A DNA stretch of 64,000 nt from DASZIT01 sp963709665. GTDB lineage: Bacteria; Actinomycetota; Acidimicrobiia; Acidimicrobiales; RAAP-2. Location of the stretch: assembly GCA_963709665.1 (NCBI GenBank), contig CAVPWU010000002.1:806001-870000 (forward strand). The letters run 5' to 3'. The notes under the pieces were generated by a model that did no database searches, was not told where the DNA came from, and worked only from the letters and a program-made list of their open reading frames with translations. The position numbers and the translations under genes were made by a program. The stretch's first letter is position 1. Every line of letters starts with the position of its first letter. Below are positions 8,977-17,537 of the stretch, in pieces.

Positions 8977-10140
8977 ATGGCCAACCCCATCGGGCCCCTG
9001 GGGCCCGCCGACGAGCGGTTCGACCACCAGATTCCCGACACCTTCGCCACCGTGGCGGCCAGCGACCCCTCCTGGACGGAGAAGGTCTGCGCCATGGCCG
9101 CCCGGCGGGACGGCAGCCTGCAGCTCGGCTTCGGGATGGGCAAGTACCTGAACCGCAACGTGCTCGACGGCTACGCCGGCTGCTCCCGGGGGGTGGAGCA
9201 GGTCACGGTGCGGGCCAGCCGTCGGCTGTTCCCGGAGACGGACGTGCTGGCGGCCGGTCCGGTCCGCTACGAGGTGCTGGAGCCGCTGCGCCGGGTGCGG
9301 TTCTCCCTCGAGCCCAACCCCACCCAGCCGCTGGCCTTCGAGTGGGAGTTCGAGGCGGCGCTGCCGCCGGCCACCGAGGAGCGGACCCACCAGCGGGCGC
9401 CCCTCGGCTACCGGGTCTCCGCCGACCTGGTCCGCTACCACCAGATCGGCACGGCGTCGGGGTGGGTGGAGCTCGACGGCGAGCGCCAGGAGATCGATCC
9501 CGACCAGTGGGTGTCGACCCGGGACCACTCGTGGGGCGTCCGCTACGACGTGGGCACCCCGGCCACCGACCTCGACCCCTTCAACCCCGCCGAGCACATG
9601 GACCTCCAGATGATCTGGTGCCCGGTGCTGATGGAGGACCCCGACGGCACCCGGTGGGGGCTGTTCATGCACCTGGTGGACATGCAGGGCTTCGGCCGCC
9701 ACCACCGCACGGTGATGGGGTCCCTCGAGCACGCCGACGGCACCGTCCAGCGGATGGCCGACATCCGACCCGACCTCCGGTACGAGCCGGTCAACCGACG
9801 GCTGCGGGGCGGGACGGTGGCCGTCACCCTCGAGGACGGCACCGAGCGCCGGTTCGAGCTGGAGGTCCCCACCGACACCGGGTTCCACCTGGGCGCCGGG
9901 ATGTACTTCGGCTGGCGGGGCCACCACCACGGCGAGTGGCGTGGCGACCTGGTGGTCGACGGCGAGCGGCTCCCCGACTGCACCGAGCCCGAGCTGGCCC
10001 GGGAGCTCCACCAGCTCCGCGACACCTTCGTGCAGGTCCGGGACCTGGACACCGGGGCCCGGGGATGGGGCAACTGCCAGCCGATGATCACCGGCGACCG
10101 GCCGTCGATGGGTCTGGCCGGCGACTCCTCCTTCTGGTAG
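8977..10140 (+). CDS. AttH/CrtC-like lipocalin-fold hypothetical protein (DUF7064/7065 type)
   Basis: The 387-residue soluble protein is rich in tryptophan and aromatic beta-strand motifs. Examples are DERFDHQIPDTF near the N-terminus, RDHSWGVRYDVG near residue 180, GLFMHLVDMQG, and a second FGWRGHHHGEW segment. Two beta-barrel-like halves and the conserved R-D-H-S-W-G resemble AttH/CrtC-type proteins often found near lipid and steroid genes in actinobacteria. No enzyme activity can be assigned. A clear GAGGAG ribosome site supports the ATG. The family label comes from remembered motifs and should be treated as moderate. Confidence 0.72.
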   Translation: MANPIGPLGPADERFDHQIPDTFATVAASDPSWTEKVCAMAARRDGSLQLGFGMGKYLNRNVLDGYAGCSRGVEQVTVRASRRLFPETDVLAAGPVRYEVLEPLRRVRFSLEPNPTQPLAFEWEFEAALPPATEERTHQRAPLGYRVSADLVRYHQIGTASGWVELDGERQEIDPDQWVSTRDHSWGVRYDVGTPATDLDPFNPAEHMDLQMIWCPVLMEDPDGTRWGLFMHLVDMQGFGRHHRTVMGSLEHADGTVQRMADIRPDLRYEPVNRRLRGGTVAVTLEDGTERRFELEVPTDTGFHLGAGMYFGWRGHHHGEWRGDLVVDGERLPDCTEPELARELHQLRDTFVQVRDLDTGARGWGNCQPMITGDRPSMGLAGDSSFW

Positions 10141-10212
10141 GTCGGGGAGACTCTCAGCGGTCCCACAGTCGGTCCACCGGGAACGTGAAGGTGACGGCGG
10201 CAGGGTGGGGGC

Positions 10213-10539
10213 ATGTTCACCGCCGCCCGTCCCCCCTCCCCCGCCCGGCGTCTGGCCGCCGTCGCTCCCCCACCCCCCGAACCCGACCTCGGGGTGCACG
10301 GGGAGGTCGCCGACCGCTCCACCGAGTCCACCCAGTCCACCCAGTCCACCGAGCCTGCCGAGCCCCCGACCGACCCGTGGCTGGCGCCGCCCCAGGGACC
10401 TCCTCCGACGTTGAGCGGTCCCCGGCGGGCGGTGCCACCCGGGCCGCCCGGGCTCCGGACCGTCGGCACCTACCCCACCCTCCGCCCCCACCGGCGGCGG
10501 CGCCTCCTGCCGGTGCCCCCACCCGACTCCGCGGCGTAG
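10213..10539 (+). CDS. possible small Pro-rich hypothetical protein
   Basis: This lies in the 443-base gap 10141-10583. A 108-codon frame starts at ATG 10213 after a G-rich stretch. Its product is Pro/Arg/Ser/Thr-rich with a small repeat (STQSTQSTEPAEP) and no recognisable domain, signal or membrane helix. In DNA this GC-rich such frames arise by chance, so it may be spurious. Nothing else (RNA gene, terminator or conserved site) was recognised in the gap. Confidence 0.25.
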   Translation: MFTAARPPSPARRLAAVAPPPPEPDLGVHGEVADRSTESTQSTQSTEPAEPPTDPWLAPPQGPPPTLSGPRRAVPPGPPGLRTVGTYPTLRPHRRRRLLPVPPPDSAA

Positions 10540-10583
10540 GCCGCCACGGGGGCCACCGGCTCGGTGACGCCACTCCGGGGCGC

Positions 10584-11021
10584 TCAGCTGCCCCCGATCC
10601 GTGCGTCCAGGGCGTCGATCCGATCGGCGAGATCCTTCAGGCCGCCCCCGGTGTGCACATCCAGCCGATCGAGGATGACCAGGGTGTCGTCGTAGGTGTG
10701 CTGGGACCGGAGGTCGCTGGCCTGGCTCTGCACGTTCTGGCCCACCATGATGACGGAGAGCAGGACGAGCTGCAGGAACGTCTGGGCGACCCAGGCGATG
10801 ATGCCCTCGCCGCCGGGTCGCAGCGCCGGACGCAGACCGAGCAGCGCGATGGCGGCGAACACGTAGGCACACCACATCGATCCGACCATGTTGGTGAGGA
10901 AGACGGCGATCTTGGCGTTGACGCCGTTGACCTTCCGCATCTCCCCACGCAAGCCACGGAGGCCGATGGCTCCGGCAACAAGATGGTGGGCCTTGACCGG
11001 CTTGGCTATCTGATCCTCCAT
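10584..11021 (-). CDS. DUF1003-family membrane protein
   Basis: The 145-residue protein has two hydrophobic helices (about residues 35-65 and 75-95). DUF1003-like landmarks are N-M-V-G-S-M-W before TM1 and VIMVGQNVQSQASDLRSQHTYD after TM2, with a helical C-terminus. DUF1003 proteins are short cytoplasmic-membrane proteins of unknown function, some linked to ion or stress responses. The ATG at 11021 is chosen over longer options because a good AGGGAGA ribosome site lies 8 bases upstream. It is divergent from the desaturase. Confidence 0.8.
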   Translation of the reverse strand: MEDQIAKPVKAHHLVAGAIGLRGLRGEMRKVNGVNAKIAVFLTNMVGSMWCAYVFAAIALLGLRPALRPGGEGIIAWVAQTFLQLVLLSVIMVGQNVQSQASDLRSQHTYDDTLVILDRLDVHTGGGLKDLADRIDALDARIGGS

Positions 11022-11171
11022 GGTGGCTTCTCCCTGTCGTCGTCGGACCTTCGAGCATGGCACCGGACGAGGCGGAACGGACGGTGCGCGCTCCCCGACC
11101 CGCCTCCCGCTGGACTCCGGGGATGCATCCGGCGACCGCGGGAGTGCCACCCCGACCGGCGACCCATGCAA

Positions 11172-11194
11172 TTGCCAGGTAAGGTCGGTGGCAA
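11172..11194. promoter_or_regulatory. inverted repeat TTGCCA-N11-TGGCAA upstream of the desaturase
   Basis: A perfect 6-bp inverted repeat (11172-11177 and 11189-11194) lies in the 277-base divergent space between the DUF1003 and desaturase genes. It could be an operator or a weak hairpin. No matching copy was noticed elsewhere in the window. Confidence 0.3.
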
Positions 11195-11298
11195 GGCTCG
11201 TCGACCGGCCCTGTGGGGCCATTCGCCTGGTCTTGCCTGATGCGCTTCGGCGCTACTGGAGATCACCGTGGGTTCGCTGTCTCGTTGCACCCGGACCG

Positions 11299-12228
11299 AT
11301 GGGCGCCTCCGACCCCGCACACCTGCCCGAACAGGCGCCGGCGATCGTGCATGCGTCCCAGAAGCTGGTCACCGCCGCCATCGTGGCCGGTCCGGCGGTG
11401 GCCCTCGCCGTCATCATCCCCTGGCTGTGGGGGCACGCCGTGAACCTGACCGACCTGGTGATCGCCGTGGTCCTCTACATCGTCACCGGCTTCGGGATCA
11501 CCGTCGGCTTCCACCGGCTGTTCACCCACCGGGGCTTCGGCCTGGGACGGGTGCTCAAGATCACCCTGGCCGTTCTGGGCTCGATGGCCGTCGAGGGCTC
11601 GGTGACCAGTTGGGTGGCCACCCATCGCCGCCACCACATCTTCAGCGACCACGCCGGTGACCCCCACTCCCCCCACCGCTACGGCGACCACGGGGCCGCC
11701 CTGCTGCGGGGCCTGGCCTTCTCCCACGTGGGATGGCTCTTCGTCTCGGACGCCTCGTGCGCCCAGCGCTACGCACCGGACATGCTGCGGGACCGCGACG
11801 TCCAGCGGATCGACCGGCTGTTCCCGGTCCTGGCGGTGATTTCGCTGGCCATCCCCTTCGGCATCGGGTACCTCCTGGCCGGCACCCTCACCGGCGCCTG
11901 CACCGCCCTGCTGTGGGCGGGCCTGGTGCGGATGGCGCTCCTCCACCACGTCACCTGGTCGGTCAACTCGCTGTGCCACACCTTCGGCCGGCGCACCGAC
12001 GGGTCCAAGGACCGCAGCACCAACCTGTGGCCACTGGCCATCGTGTCGCTCGGGGACAGCTGGCACAACGTCCACCACGCCCACCCCAGTTGGGCCCGGC
12101 ACGGAGCCCGCCGCGGCATGGTGGACCCCTCGGCGTGGCTCATCCGCCGGTTCGAGCAGTTCGGCTGGGCCACCAAGGTCCGGTGGCCGAACCTCGAGGC
12201 TCCGGCCACCACCGGGGACCTGGCCTAG
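11299..12228 (+). CDS. acyl-CoA/acyl-lipid delta-9-type fatty acid desaturase
   Basis: The 309-residue membrane di-iron desaturase has all three histidine boxes: HRLFTH (72-77), HRRHH (109-113) and HNVHHAHP (about 255). Two hydrophobic pairs flank the boxes. It inserts a cis double bond into saturated acyl chains and thereby adjusts membrane fluidity. The ATG at 11299 begins shortly before the first hydrophobic segment. The frame is open further upstream, but that part reads as non-protein. No good ribosome site is visible, so the start is moderately certain. TTGCCA-N11-TGGCAA lies upstream. Confidence 0.9.
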   Translation: MGASDPAHLPEQAPAIVHASQKLVTAAIVAGPAVALAVIIPWLWGHAVNLTDLVIAVVLYIVTGFGITVGFHRLFTHRGFGLGRVLKITLAVLGSMAVEGSVTSWVATHRRHHIFSDHAGDPHSPHRYGDHGAALLRGLAFSHVGWLFVSDASCAQRYAPDMLRDRDVQRIDRLFPVLAVISLAIPFGIGYLLAGTLTGACTALLWAGLVRMALLHHVTWSVNSLCHTFGRRTDGSKDRSTNLWPLAIVSLGDSWHNVHHAHPSWARHGARRGMVDPSAWLIRRFEQFGWATKVRWPNLEAPATTGDLA

Positions 12229-12290
12229 GCGGGCCGGTCAGTCCCGGTCGGGCCGGTTCGCCACGCTCACCGACTCCCACCCCGCCTCCG

Positions 12291-12341
12291 TCCCCGACTC
12301 GGCCTCCGACCCTGACTCGGCCCCGACCCTGACTCAGCCCC
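12291..12341. repeat. three imperfect 17-bp tandem copies between convergent genes
   Basis: The desaturase/ygfZ convergent space (12229-12374) contains gaccctgactcggcccc at 12308-12324, a one-mismatch copy at 12325-12341, and a weaker copy before them. No terminator with a T-run is visible. Confidence 0.6.
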
Positions 12342-12374
12342 GGTCGGCCGGCGACCCCGACTCCCGCCCCGGCC

Positions 12375-13370
12375 TCAGGCGGACCCCACCAGCGGCAGGG
12401 TCCGGGACTCGGCCCGGACCTCGTGGTCGCCCTGACGGTCGGACCACCGGACCGACACCGTCTCCGGCGCCGACACCCGGCGGTGGAGCGTGGCCAGGGC
12501 CACCGTCGCCCCCAGTCCCGGCGACCAGGCCACCGAGCTCAACGTCCCCACCCGGTGCTCTCCGTCGAGGGTGAACACCTCCGCTCCCACCGGTGGTGTC
12601 GGGTCGGTGGCCGTGGCCGGTTCGCCGGCACCGACCACCACCCCCCACAACGAGCGCGCCACCTTGGAGCCCCGGGAGTCGAGGCGGGCCACCAGCTCCT
12701 GACCGGTGAAACATCCCTTGGTGAAGGAGACGGTGCGGTCCACCAGCCCCACCTCGGCGGCGATGGTGCCGTCGACGATCTCCCGCCCCATCGACGGGAT
12801 CCCGGCCTCGATCCGGGCGGCCTCCCAGCTGTCGGCGTCACACCACACCACCGGGTCGGCGACCCATCCGGCGCCGTCGGTCCCGCCGCTGCCCCCGACC
12901 CCCTCTGAGGGGCCCGGCCCCAGCAGGTCGACGCCGACCAGCCCCGGCCACGACACCGGGAGGACCAGGGCCGGCCCGTCCACCACGGCGGCGGCGGCCT
13001 CCGGGCCCCGGACCGACACGCAGATCCAGGGCAGCGGCTCGATCTCCGCCCGCACCCGGAGCTTGAACCGCCGGAGTCGGGCGTCCACCGCCTCGCCGAA
13101 GCCACCCTCGGTGTCCAGGACGTACTCGTCATCGCCGGTGCGGGAGATCCGGATCAGCGCCTCGACCTTCCCCTGGGGGCTGAGAAGGAGGGAGTCGGCC
13201 GATCCCCCCACCGGCAACCCCTCGACATCCTGGCTGACCTGTCCCTGGAGGTAGGAGGCGGCATCGGGGCCGGAGACACGGAGGACGTCCCGGTCGACGG
13301 TCCGGGCGGCCACCGACGCCCGGAGGGCCCGGTATCCCTCGTCGGCCACCCGGTCGGCGGACGTGCTCAC
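12375..13370 (-). CDS. ygfZ: YgfZ/GcvT-like folate-binding protein (Fe-S cluster assembly)
   Basis: YgfZ/IbaG57-type proteins bind folate and help maintain certain Fe-S enzymes. The hallmark K-G-C-[FY]-x-G-Q-E is present as KGCFTGQEL near residue 225. The GcvT-like fold shows as LRVSGPDAASYLQGQVSQDV at the N-terminus and LLSPQGKVEA. The 331 residues match the family. The start GTG at 13370 overlaps the trpE stop as GTGA, tying its expression to the his/trp operon. The link to tryptophan synthesis is positional only. Confidence 0.9.
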   Translation of the reverse strand: MSTSADRVADEGYRALRASVAARTVDRDVLRVSGPDAASYLQGQVSQDVEGLPVGGSADSLLLSPQGKVEALIRISRTGDDEYVLDTEGGFGEAVDARLRRFKLRVRAEIEPLPWICVSVRGPEAAAAVVDGPALVLPVSWPGLVGVDLLGPGPSEGVGGSGGTDGAGWVADPVVWCDADSWEAARIEAGIPSMGREIVDGTIAAEVGLVDRTVSFTKGCFTGQELVARLDSRGSKVARSLWGVVVGAGEPATATDPTPPVGAEVFTLDGEHRVGTLSSVAWSPGLGATVALATLHRRVSAPETVSVRWSDRQGDHEVRAESRTLPLVGSA

Positions 13371-14992
13371 CGGCCGGCCGCCCCGGCCGCCCCGCCCGCC
13401 CCGCCAACCCCGGCGGCCCCGGTTGCCCCGCCCGGAGCCTCGGACAGCGCCGCCCGGGTCATGGCCACCGCCGACAGCAGGGCGGCGGCCTTGTGGGCGC
13501 ACTCGGCGTTCTCGGAGGCCGGATCGCTGTCGGCCACGATGCCCGCCCCGGCCTGGACCGAGGCCCGGCCGTCGGGGCTCACCGTCATGGTGCGGATGGC
13601 GATGGCGGTGTCCAGGTTCCCCGAGAAGTCGAGGTAGCCCACCACCCCGCCGTAGACGCCGCGCTTGGTCGGCTCCAGGTCGTCGATGATCTCCATGGCC
13701 CGGACCTTGGGCGCCCCCGACAGCGTCCCGGCCGGCAGGGTGGCCCGGAGGACGTCGACGGGACCCCGCCCGCGCACCAGGCGGCCCGACACCTGGGAGG
13801 TCAGGTGCATGATGTGGCTGTACCGCTCGACCACCATCATCTCCTCCACCTCCTCGGTGCCGAAGGAGACCACCCGCCCGACGTCGTTGCGGGCCAGGTC
13901 GACCAGCATCACGTGCTCGGCCACCTCCTTGGGGTCCTCCACCAGCTCACCCTCCAGCCGGCTGTCCTCCTCCGGCGTCACCCCCCGGGGCCGGGAGCCG
14001 GCGATGGGGCGCGAGGTGACCACGCCGTCGCGCAGCCGCACCATCGGCTCCGGGGACGCCCCCACCACCGTGACCTCCGGGAACCGCAGGAAGTACAGGT
14101 ACGGGCTGGGGTTGACCAGTCGCAGGGTCCGGTAGACGTCGAAGGGGTCGGCGCCCAGGGAGGGCAGGTCGAACCGCTGGGAGAGCACCACCTGAAACAC
14201 GTCCCCGGCCGTCACGTGCTCCTTGCCCACCTCCACCGCCTGGCGGTAGAGATCGTCCGACATGGTCCGCACCACGTCGTCGGGCGATCCGGTCCGGGCG
14301 GGCAGCGGACGGCCCGGCTCGACCAGGGGACGGAAGCAGTCGGCGGCCAGCTGGTCGAGGCGTCCCTGGGCGGCGTCGTAGGCGGCCCCCAGGTCGTCGA
14401 CCCCCCAGTCCGGGTCGATCACCACGTTGTCGATGAGGACCACCCGCTGGCGCCAGTGGTCGAAGGCGGCCAGCTGCCCGATCACGGCCAGGATGGCGTC
14501 GGGGTGGCCCAGGTCGTCCGGCGGGACGGCCGGCAGGTGCTCCACCTCGCGGACCACGTCGTAGCCCAGGTAGCCCACCAGGCCGGCGTGGAGCGGGGGG
14601 AGGTCCGGGAGGTCCGGCGAGTCGAAGGCGTCGAGGATGGCCTCGACGGCGGCCAGGATGCCCGCCTCCCCGGTCACCCGGTCCCCGGTGACCCGGTCGA
14701 GGTCGAGGCTCCCCCGGCTGGCCACCGTCCGTCCGGTGGCCGTCACCGTGGCCAGCGGGTTCCGCCCCACGAAGGAGTAGCGGCCCCACCGCTCGCCGCC
14801 TTCCACCGACTCCAACAGGAATCCGATGTTGCCGCCGGGGCCCACGATCCGGAGGAACGCCGACACCGGCGTGAGGGTGTCGGCCACCAGCTCGCGCCAG
14901 ACCGGGACGATCCGGTGCTTGGACGCCAGGGTGGCGAAGGCCTCCCGTCCCGGCCCCCCGGCCGGGTCGACCGCCGGCCCGTCGCCGGTCAC
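13367..14992 (-). CDS. trpE: anthranilate synthase component I
   Basis: TrpE makes anthranilate from chorismate with ammonia from a TrpG subunit, which is not in this window. The 541-residue protein has the tryptophan-feedback motif LLES at residues 59-62, GASPEPMVR, RPIAGSRPRG, and the catalytic EHVMLVDLARND block, ending GAGIVADSDP. Feedback inhibition by tryptophan is therefore expected. The start GTG overlaps the hisI stop and its own stop overlaps ygfZ. It is separated from trpCFBA by about 7 kb and is embedded in a histidine operon. Both C- and N-termini are low-complexity. Confidence 0.95.
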   Translation of the reverse strand: MTGDGPAVDPAGGPGREAFATLASKHRIVPVWRELVADTLTPVSAFLRIVGPGGNIGFLLESVEGGERWGRYSFVGRNPLATVTATGRTVASRGSLDLDRVTGDRVTGEAGILAAVEAILDAFDSPDLPDLPPLHAGLVGYLGYDVVREVEHLPAVPPDDLGHPDAILAVIGQLAAFDHWRQRVVLIDNVVIDPDWGVDDLGAAYDAAQGRLDQLAADCFRPLVEPGRPLPARTGSPDDVVRTMSDDLYRQAVEVGKEHVTAGDVFQVVLSQRFDLPSLGADPFDVYRTLRLVNPSPYLYFLRFPEVTVVGASPEPMVRLRDGVVTSRPIAGSRPRGVTPEEDSRLEGELVEDPKEVAEHVMLVDLARNDVGRVVSFGTEEVEEMMVVERYSHIMHLTSQVSGRLVRGRGPVDVLRATLPAGTLSGAPKVRAMEIIDDLEPTKRGVYGGVVGYLDFSGNLDTAIAIRTMTVSPDGRASVQAGAGIVADSDPASENAECAHKAAALLSAVAMTRAALSEAPGGATGAAGVGGAGGAAGAAGR

Positions 14993-15384
14993 GGGGACCC
15001 GGGGGCGTCGCCGAACCGGCGGTAGAAGCAGGAGCGCTCACCGGTGTGACAGGCGCCCCTGCCCTCCTGGTCGACCACGATCAGCAGGGTGTCGCCGTCG
15101 CAGTCGTAGGCGACCGACCGGACGTACTGGCGGTCGCCCGACGTCTCGCCCTTGCACCAGTACTCCTGGCGGCTCCGGCTCCAGAACCAGGTGCGGCCGG
15201 TCTCGAGGGTCCGGCGGAGGGAGTCGGGGTTCATCCACGCCATCATCAGCACGGCGTGATCGGAGGCGTCCTGCACGATGGCCGGCACCAGGCCGTCCTC
15301 GTTGTAGGTCACCTCGGCCAGCTCGGCATCGGTGAAGGGCACCGGGCTGGCGGTGAAGGCGGTGGGTGACTGGGTGGTGCTCAC
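14989..15384 (-). CDS. hisI: phosphoribosyl-AMP cyclohydrolase
   Basis: HisI opens the adenine ring of PR-AMP in step 3 of histidine synthesis. The 131-residue protein has the Zn and Mg ligands of the family: AYDCDGDTLLIVVDQ with its cysteine and aspartates, then ACHTGERSCFYR. The second-domain PR-ATP pyrophosphatase (HisE) is absent, as usual in actinobacteria. It starts with GTG at 15384 and precedes trpE with a GTGA overlap. hisG and hisE are not in the window. Confidence 0.94.
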   Translation of the reverse strand: MSTTQSPTAFTASPVPFTDAELAEVTYNEDGLVPAIVQDASDHAVLMMAWMNPDSLRRTLETGRTWFWSRSRQEYWCKGETSGDRQYVRSVAYDCDGDTLLIVVDQEGRGACHTGERSCFYRRFGDAPGSP

Positions 15385-15427
15385 GGGTCCTGCTCCTGTG
15401 TTCCGTGCGGTGGTCGCACGTCGGTCG

Positions 15428-15466
15428 GTCTGGTGGCTCGGTTCGGGTGGCTCGGTGTAGTGGCTC
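15428..15466. repeat. three gtggctcggt direct repeats between the GroES-like gene and hisI
   Basis: The 180-base gap 15385-15564 holds three near-identical copies of gtggctcggt at about 13-base spacing. Nothing else was recognised in the gap: no clear -10 box at the usual distance from hisI and no hairpin with a T-run. Confidence 0.5.
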
Positions 15467-15564
15467 GGTGTCCTGCGTCGGCGGTCCCGGCCGCCGCCGG
15501 CGGGTCGTGACCCGGTCCCTCCCGGTCACGGTCAGCGGGGGCCGGCGGTGCCTCGTCGCAGGTG

Positions 15565-15948
15565 TCAGAGGTACAGCCCGGTCCCTCCGTCGATGCGGGT
15601 GGAGGCCACGGCATGGATGTCCCGCTCCCGCAGGATCACGTACTCGTCGCCGTGCACCTCGACCTCGAAGCGGTCCTCGGGGTTGAAGAGCACGTTGTCC
15701 CCCACCTTGATGGAGCGGACGTGGGGGCCGACGGCCACCACCTCCGCCCAGGCCAGGCGACGGGAGACCTGGGCGGTGGCCGGGATCAGGATCCCCGCCC
15801 TCGACCGCCGCTCGCCGTCGGTCGCCCCGACCTGGACCAGCACCCGGTCGGCCAGGACGGAGATGGGCTGCTTGTCGTCGCCGGGGGGCTCGGAGGGTTG
15901 GTGACGGGATGCTCCCGGATCGTGGTGGCCACCGGTCCAGGCTACCAA
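15565..15948 (-). CDS. GroES-like (Cpn10-family) protein
   Basis: A 10-kDa chaperonin-like fold is seen in LADRVLVQVGATDGERRSRAGILIPATAQ, AEVVAVGP, VGDNVLFNPEDRFEVEV and LRERDIHAV. No groEL is adjacent and the roof/mobile-loop segment is atypical, so it may not be the main GroES. The start is uncertain. The only standard in-frame start is TTG at 15948, giving 127 residues. A GTG at 15934, 6 bases after a TAGCCT box, is out of frame by one base and would enter this frame if the G6 run at 15883-15888 had a seventh G. It lies between hisF and hisI. Confidence 0.78.
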   Translation of the reverse strand: MVAWTGGHHDPGASRHQPSEPPGDDKQPISVLADRVLVQVGATDGERRSRAGILIPATAQVSRRLAWAEVVAVGPHVRSIKVGDNVLFNPEDRFEVEVHGDEYVILRERDIHAVASTRIDGGTGLYL

Positions 15949-16014
15949 CGCCGGGCCGGACTCCCCGCCCGCCCGGCGCCGGCCCCGGCGCCCGAGGGGT
16001 CCGGATGCCGCCGG

Positions 16015-16785
16015 TCAGGCGGGGCGGACCGGGACCCCGGCCGCCGCCAGGTGGGCCTTGGCCTCGGCCACCGTGAACTCCCCGAGGTGGAAGATGGACG
16101 CGGCCAGGACGGCGTCGGCGGCCCCGGTCCGGGCGCCTTCCACCAGGTGGTCGAGCTCCCCGACCCCGCCGGAGGCGATCAGCGGCACCGGGCAGCGCCC
16201 GGAGACCTCCCGGGTCAGTGCCAGGTCGAAGCCGTCCCGGGTGCCGTCCCGGTCCATGGAGGTGAGGAGGATCTCGCCGGCGCCGTGGGAGGCGCACCAT
16301 CCGGCCCAGGCCACCACGTCCCGCCCGGTCGGGGTGCGGCCACCGTGGGTGTAGACCTCCCAGGACGCCGCGTCGCCGGCGCCCTCCCCGGTCCGCCGCC
16401 GGGCGTCGATGGCCACCACCACGCACTGGGCCCCGAACTCGTCGGCGATCTCCGCCACCAGCTCCGGCCGGTCCACCGCCGCGGTGTTGAGGGCCACCTT
16501 GTCGGCCCCGGCCCGCAGCAGCTCCCGGGCGTCCTCCACCGACCGGACCCCACCCCCGACGGTGAAGGGGATGAACACCTGCTCGGCGGTGCGGGCCACC
16601 ACGTCGACCATGGTGCGGCGCTTGTCGGAGGAGGCGGTGATGTCGAGGAACACCAGCTCGTCGGCGCCCTGGGCGTCGTAGCGGGCGGCCAGCTCCACCG
16701 GGTCCCCGGCGTCGAACAGGTCGGTGAACCGGATGCCCTTCACCACCCGCCCGTCGTCCACGTCCAGGCAGGGGATCACCCTCAC
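16015..16785 (-). CDS. hisF: imidazole glycerol phosphate synthase cyclase subunit
   Basis: HisF joins PRFAR with ammonia from HisH to give IGP and AICAR. The 256-residue TIM barrel has the catalytic aspartates in PCLDVDDGRVVKG and VVAIDARR, plus phosphate loops VGGGVRS and ASGGVGE. The GTG at 16785 overlaps the hisA stop (GTGA) and matches the usual N-terminus; GTG 16794 is the alternative. HisF and HisH form one enzyme complex, and both genes are in this operon. Confidence 0.95.
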   Translation of the reverse strand: MRVIPCLDVDDGRVVKGIRFTDLFDAGDPVELAARYDAQGADELVFLDITASSDKRRTMVDVVARTAEQVFIPFTVGGGVRSVEDARELLRAGADKVALNTAAVDRPELVAEIADEFGAQCVVVAIDARRRTGEGAGDAASWEVYTHGGRTPTGRDVVAWAGWCASHGAGEILLTSMDRDGTRDGFDLALTREVSGRCPVPLIASGGVGELDHLVEGARTGAADAVLAASIFHLGEFTVAEAKAHLAAAGVPVRPA

Positions 16786-17537
16786 CGTCTGCACGCCGCC
16801 ACCCCCGCCTCCACCGTCAGGTGGCCCTCGACCAGGGCGCGCCCGGTGATCGCCCCCTCCAGCCCTCGGACCCCGAACTCCCCCACCACCTCGAGGCGGT
16901 CCAGCGCCTCGATGTCCGCCACCGAGCTGACCCCGCCGGAGGCGATGACCGGGACGGCGGTGGAGCGGAGCACGGCCGTCAGCCCGGCGAGGTCGGGGCC
17001 GGTCAGCATCCCGTCCCGGGCGATGGAGGTGACGATGGCGGCGGCCAGGTCGATGTCGGAGAGCTCGGCGAGCAGCTCCGCCACCGTGCGCCCGCTCCCC
17101 TCCTCCCAGCCCCGCACCGCCACCTCGGCACGGCCGTCGGCGCCGACCCGGTAGTCGAGCCCCACGGCGATCCGCCCCGGATGCCGTCGGACGCACCGCC
17201 GGGCCAGGTCGGGGTCCTCGAGGAGGGCGGTGCCGAGGATCACCCGGGCCAGCCCCCCTTCGAGCAGCTCGTCGACGTCGGCCTCGGTGCGCACCCCGCC
17301 CCCGGTCTCCACCGGGACGTCGACGGCGGCGGCCACCGCCAGGACCACCGCCCGGTTGACCGGCCGGCCGCTCCGGGCGGCGTCGAGGTCGACGACGTGG
17401 AGCCACGGGGCGCCGGCCGCGGCGAACGACCGGGCCAGGGCCACCGGGTCGCCGTAGCCGGTCTGCCGGTCGAAGTCGCCCTGGGCCAGCCGGACCGCCC
17501 CGCCGTCGCGGATGTCGATCGCCGGATAGAGGTCCAT
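16782..17537 (-). CDS. hisA: phosphoribosylformimino-5-aminoimidazole carboxamide ribotide isomerase
   Basis: HisA performs the Amadori isomerisation of ProFAR. Key segments in the 251-residue barrel are YPAIDIRDGGAVRL (catalytic Asp near residue 8), VETGGGVRT, TSIARDGMLTGPD and IASGGVSS. In many actinobacteria this protein is PriA and also replaces TrpF. Because a dedicated trpF is present here, single-function HisA is likely, but sequence alone cannot exclude dual activity. The ATG at 17537 shares its A with the TGA of a 5-codon mini-ORF. Confidence 0.94.
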   Translation of the reverse strand: MDLYPAIDIRDGGAVRLAQGDFDRQTGYGDPVALARSFAAAGAPWLHVVDLDAARSGRPVNRAVVLAVAAAVDVPVETGGGVRTEADVDELLEGGLARVILGTALLEDPDLARRCVRRHPGRIAVGLDYRVGADGRAEVAVRGWEEGSGRTVAELLAELSDIDLAAAIVTSIARDGMLTGPDLAGLTAVLRSTAVPVIASGGVSSVADIEALDRLEVVGEFGVRGLEGAITGRALVEGHLTVEAGVAACRR

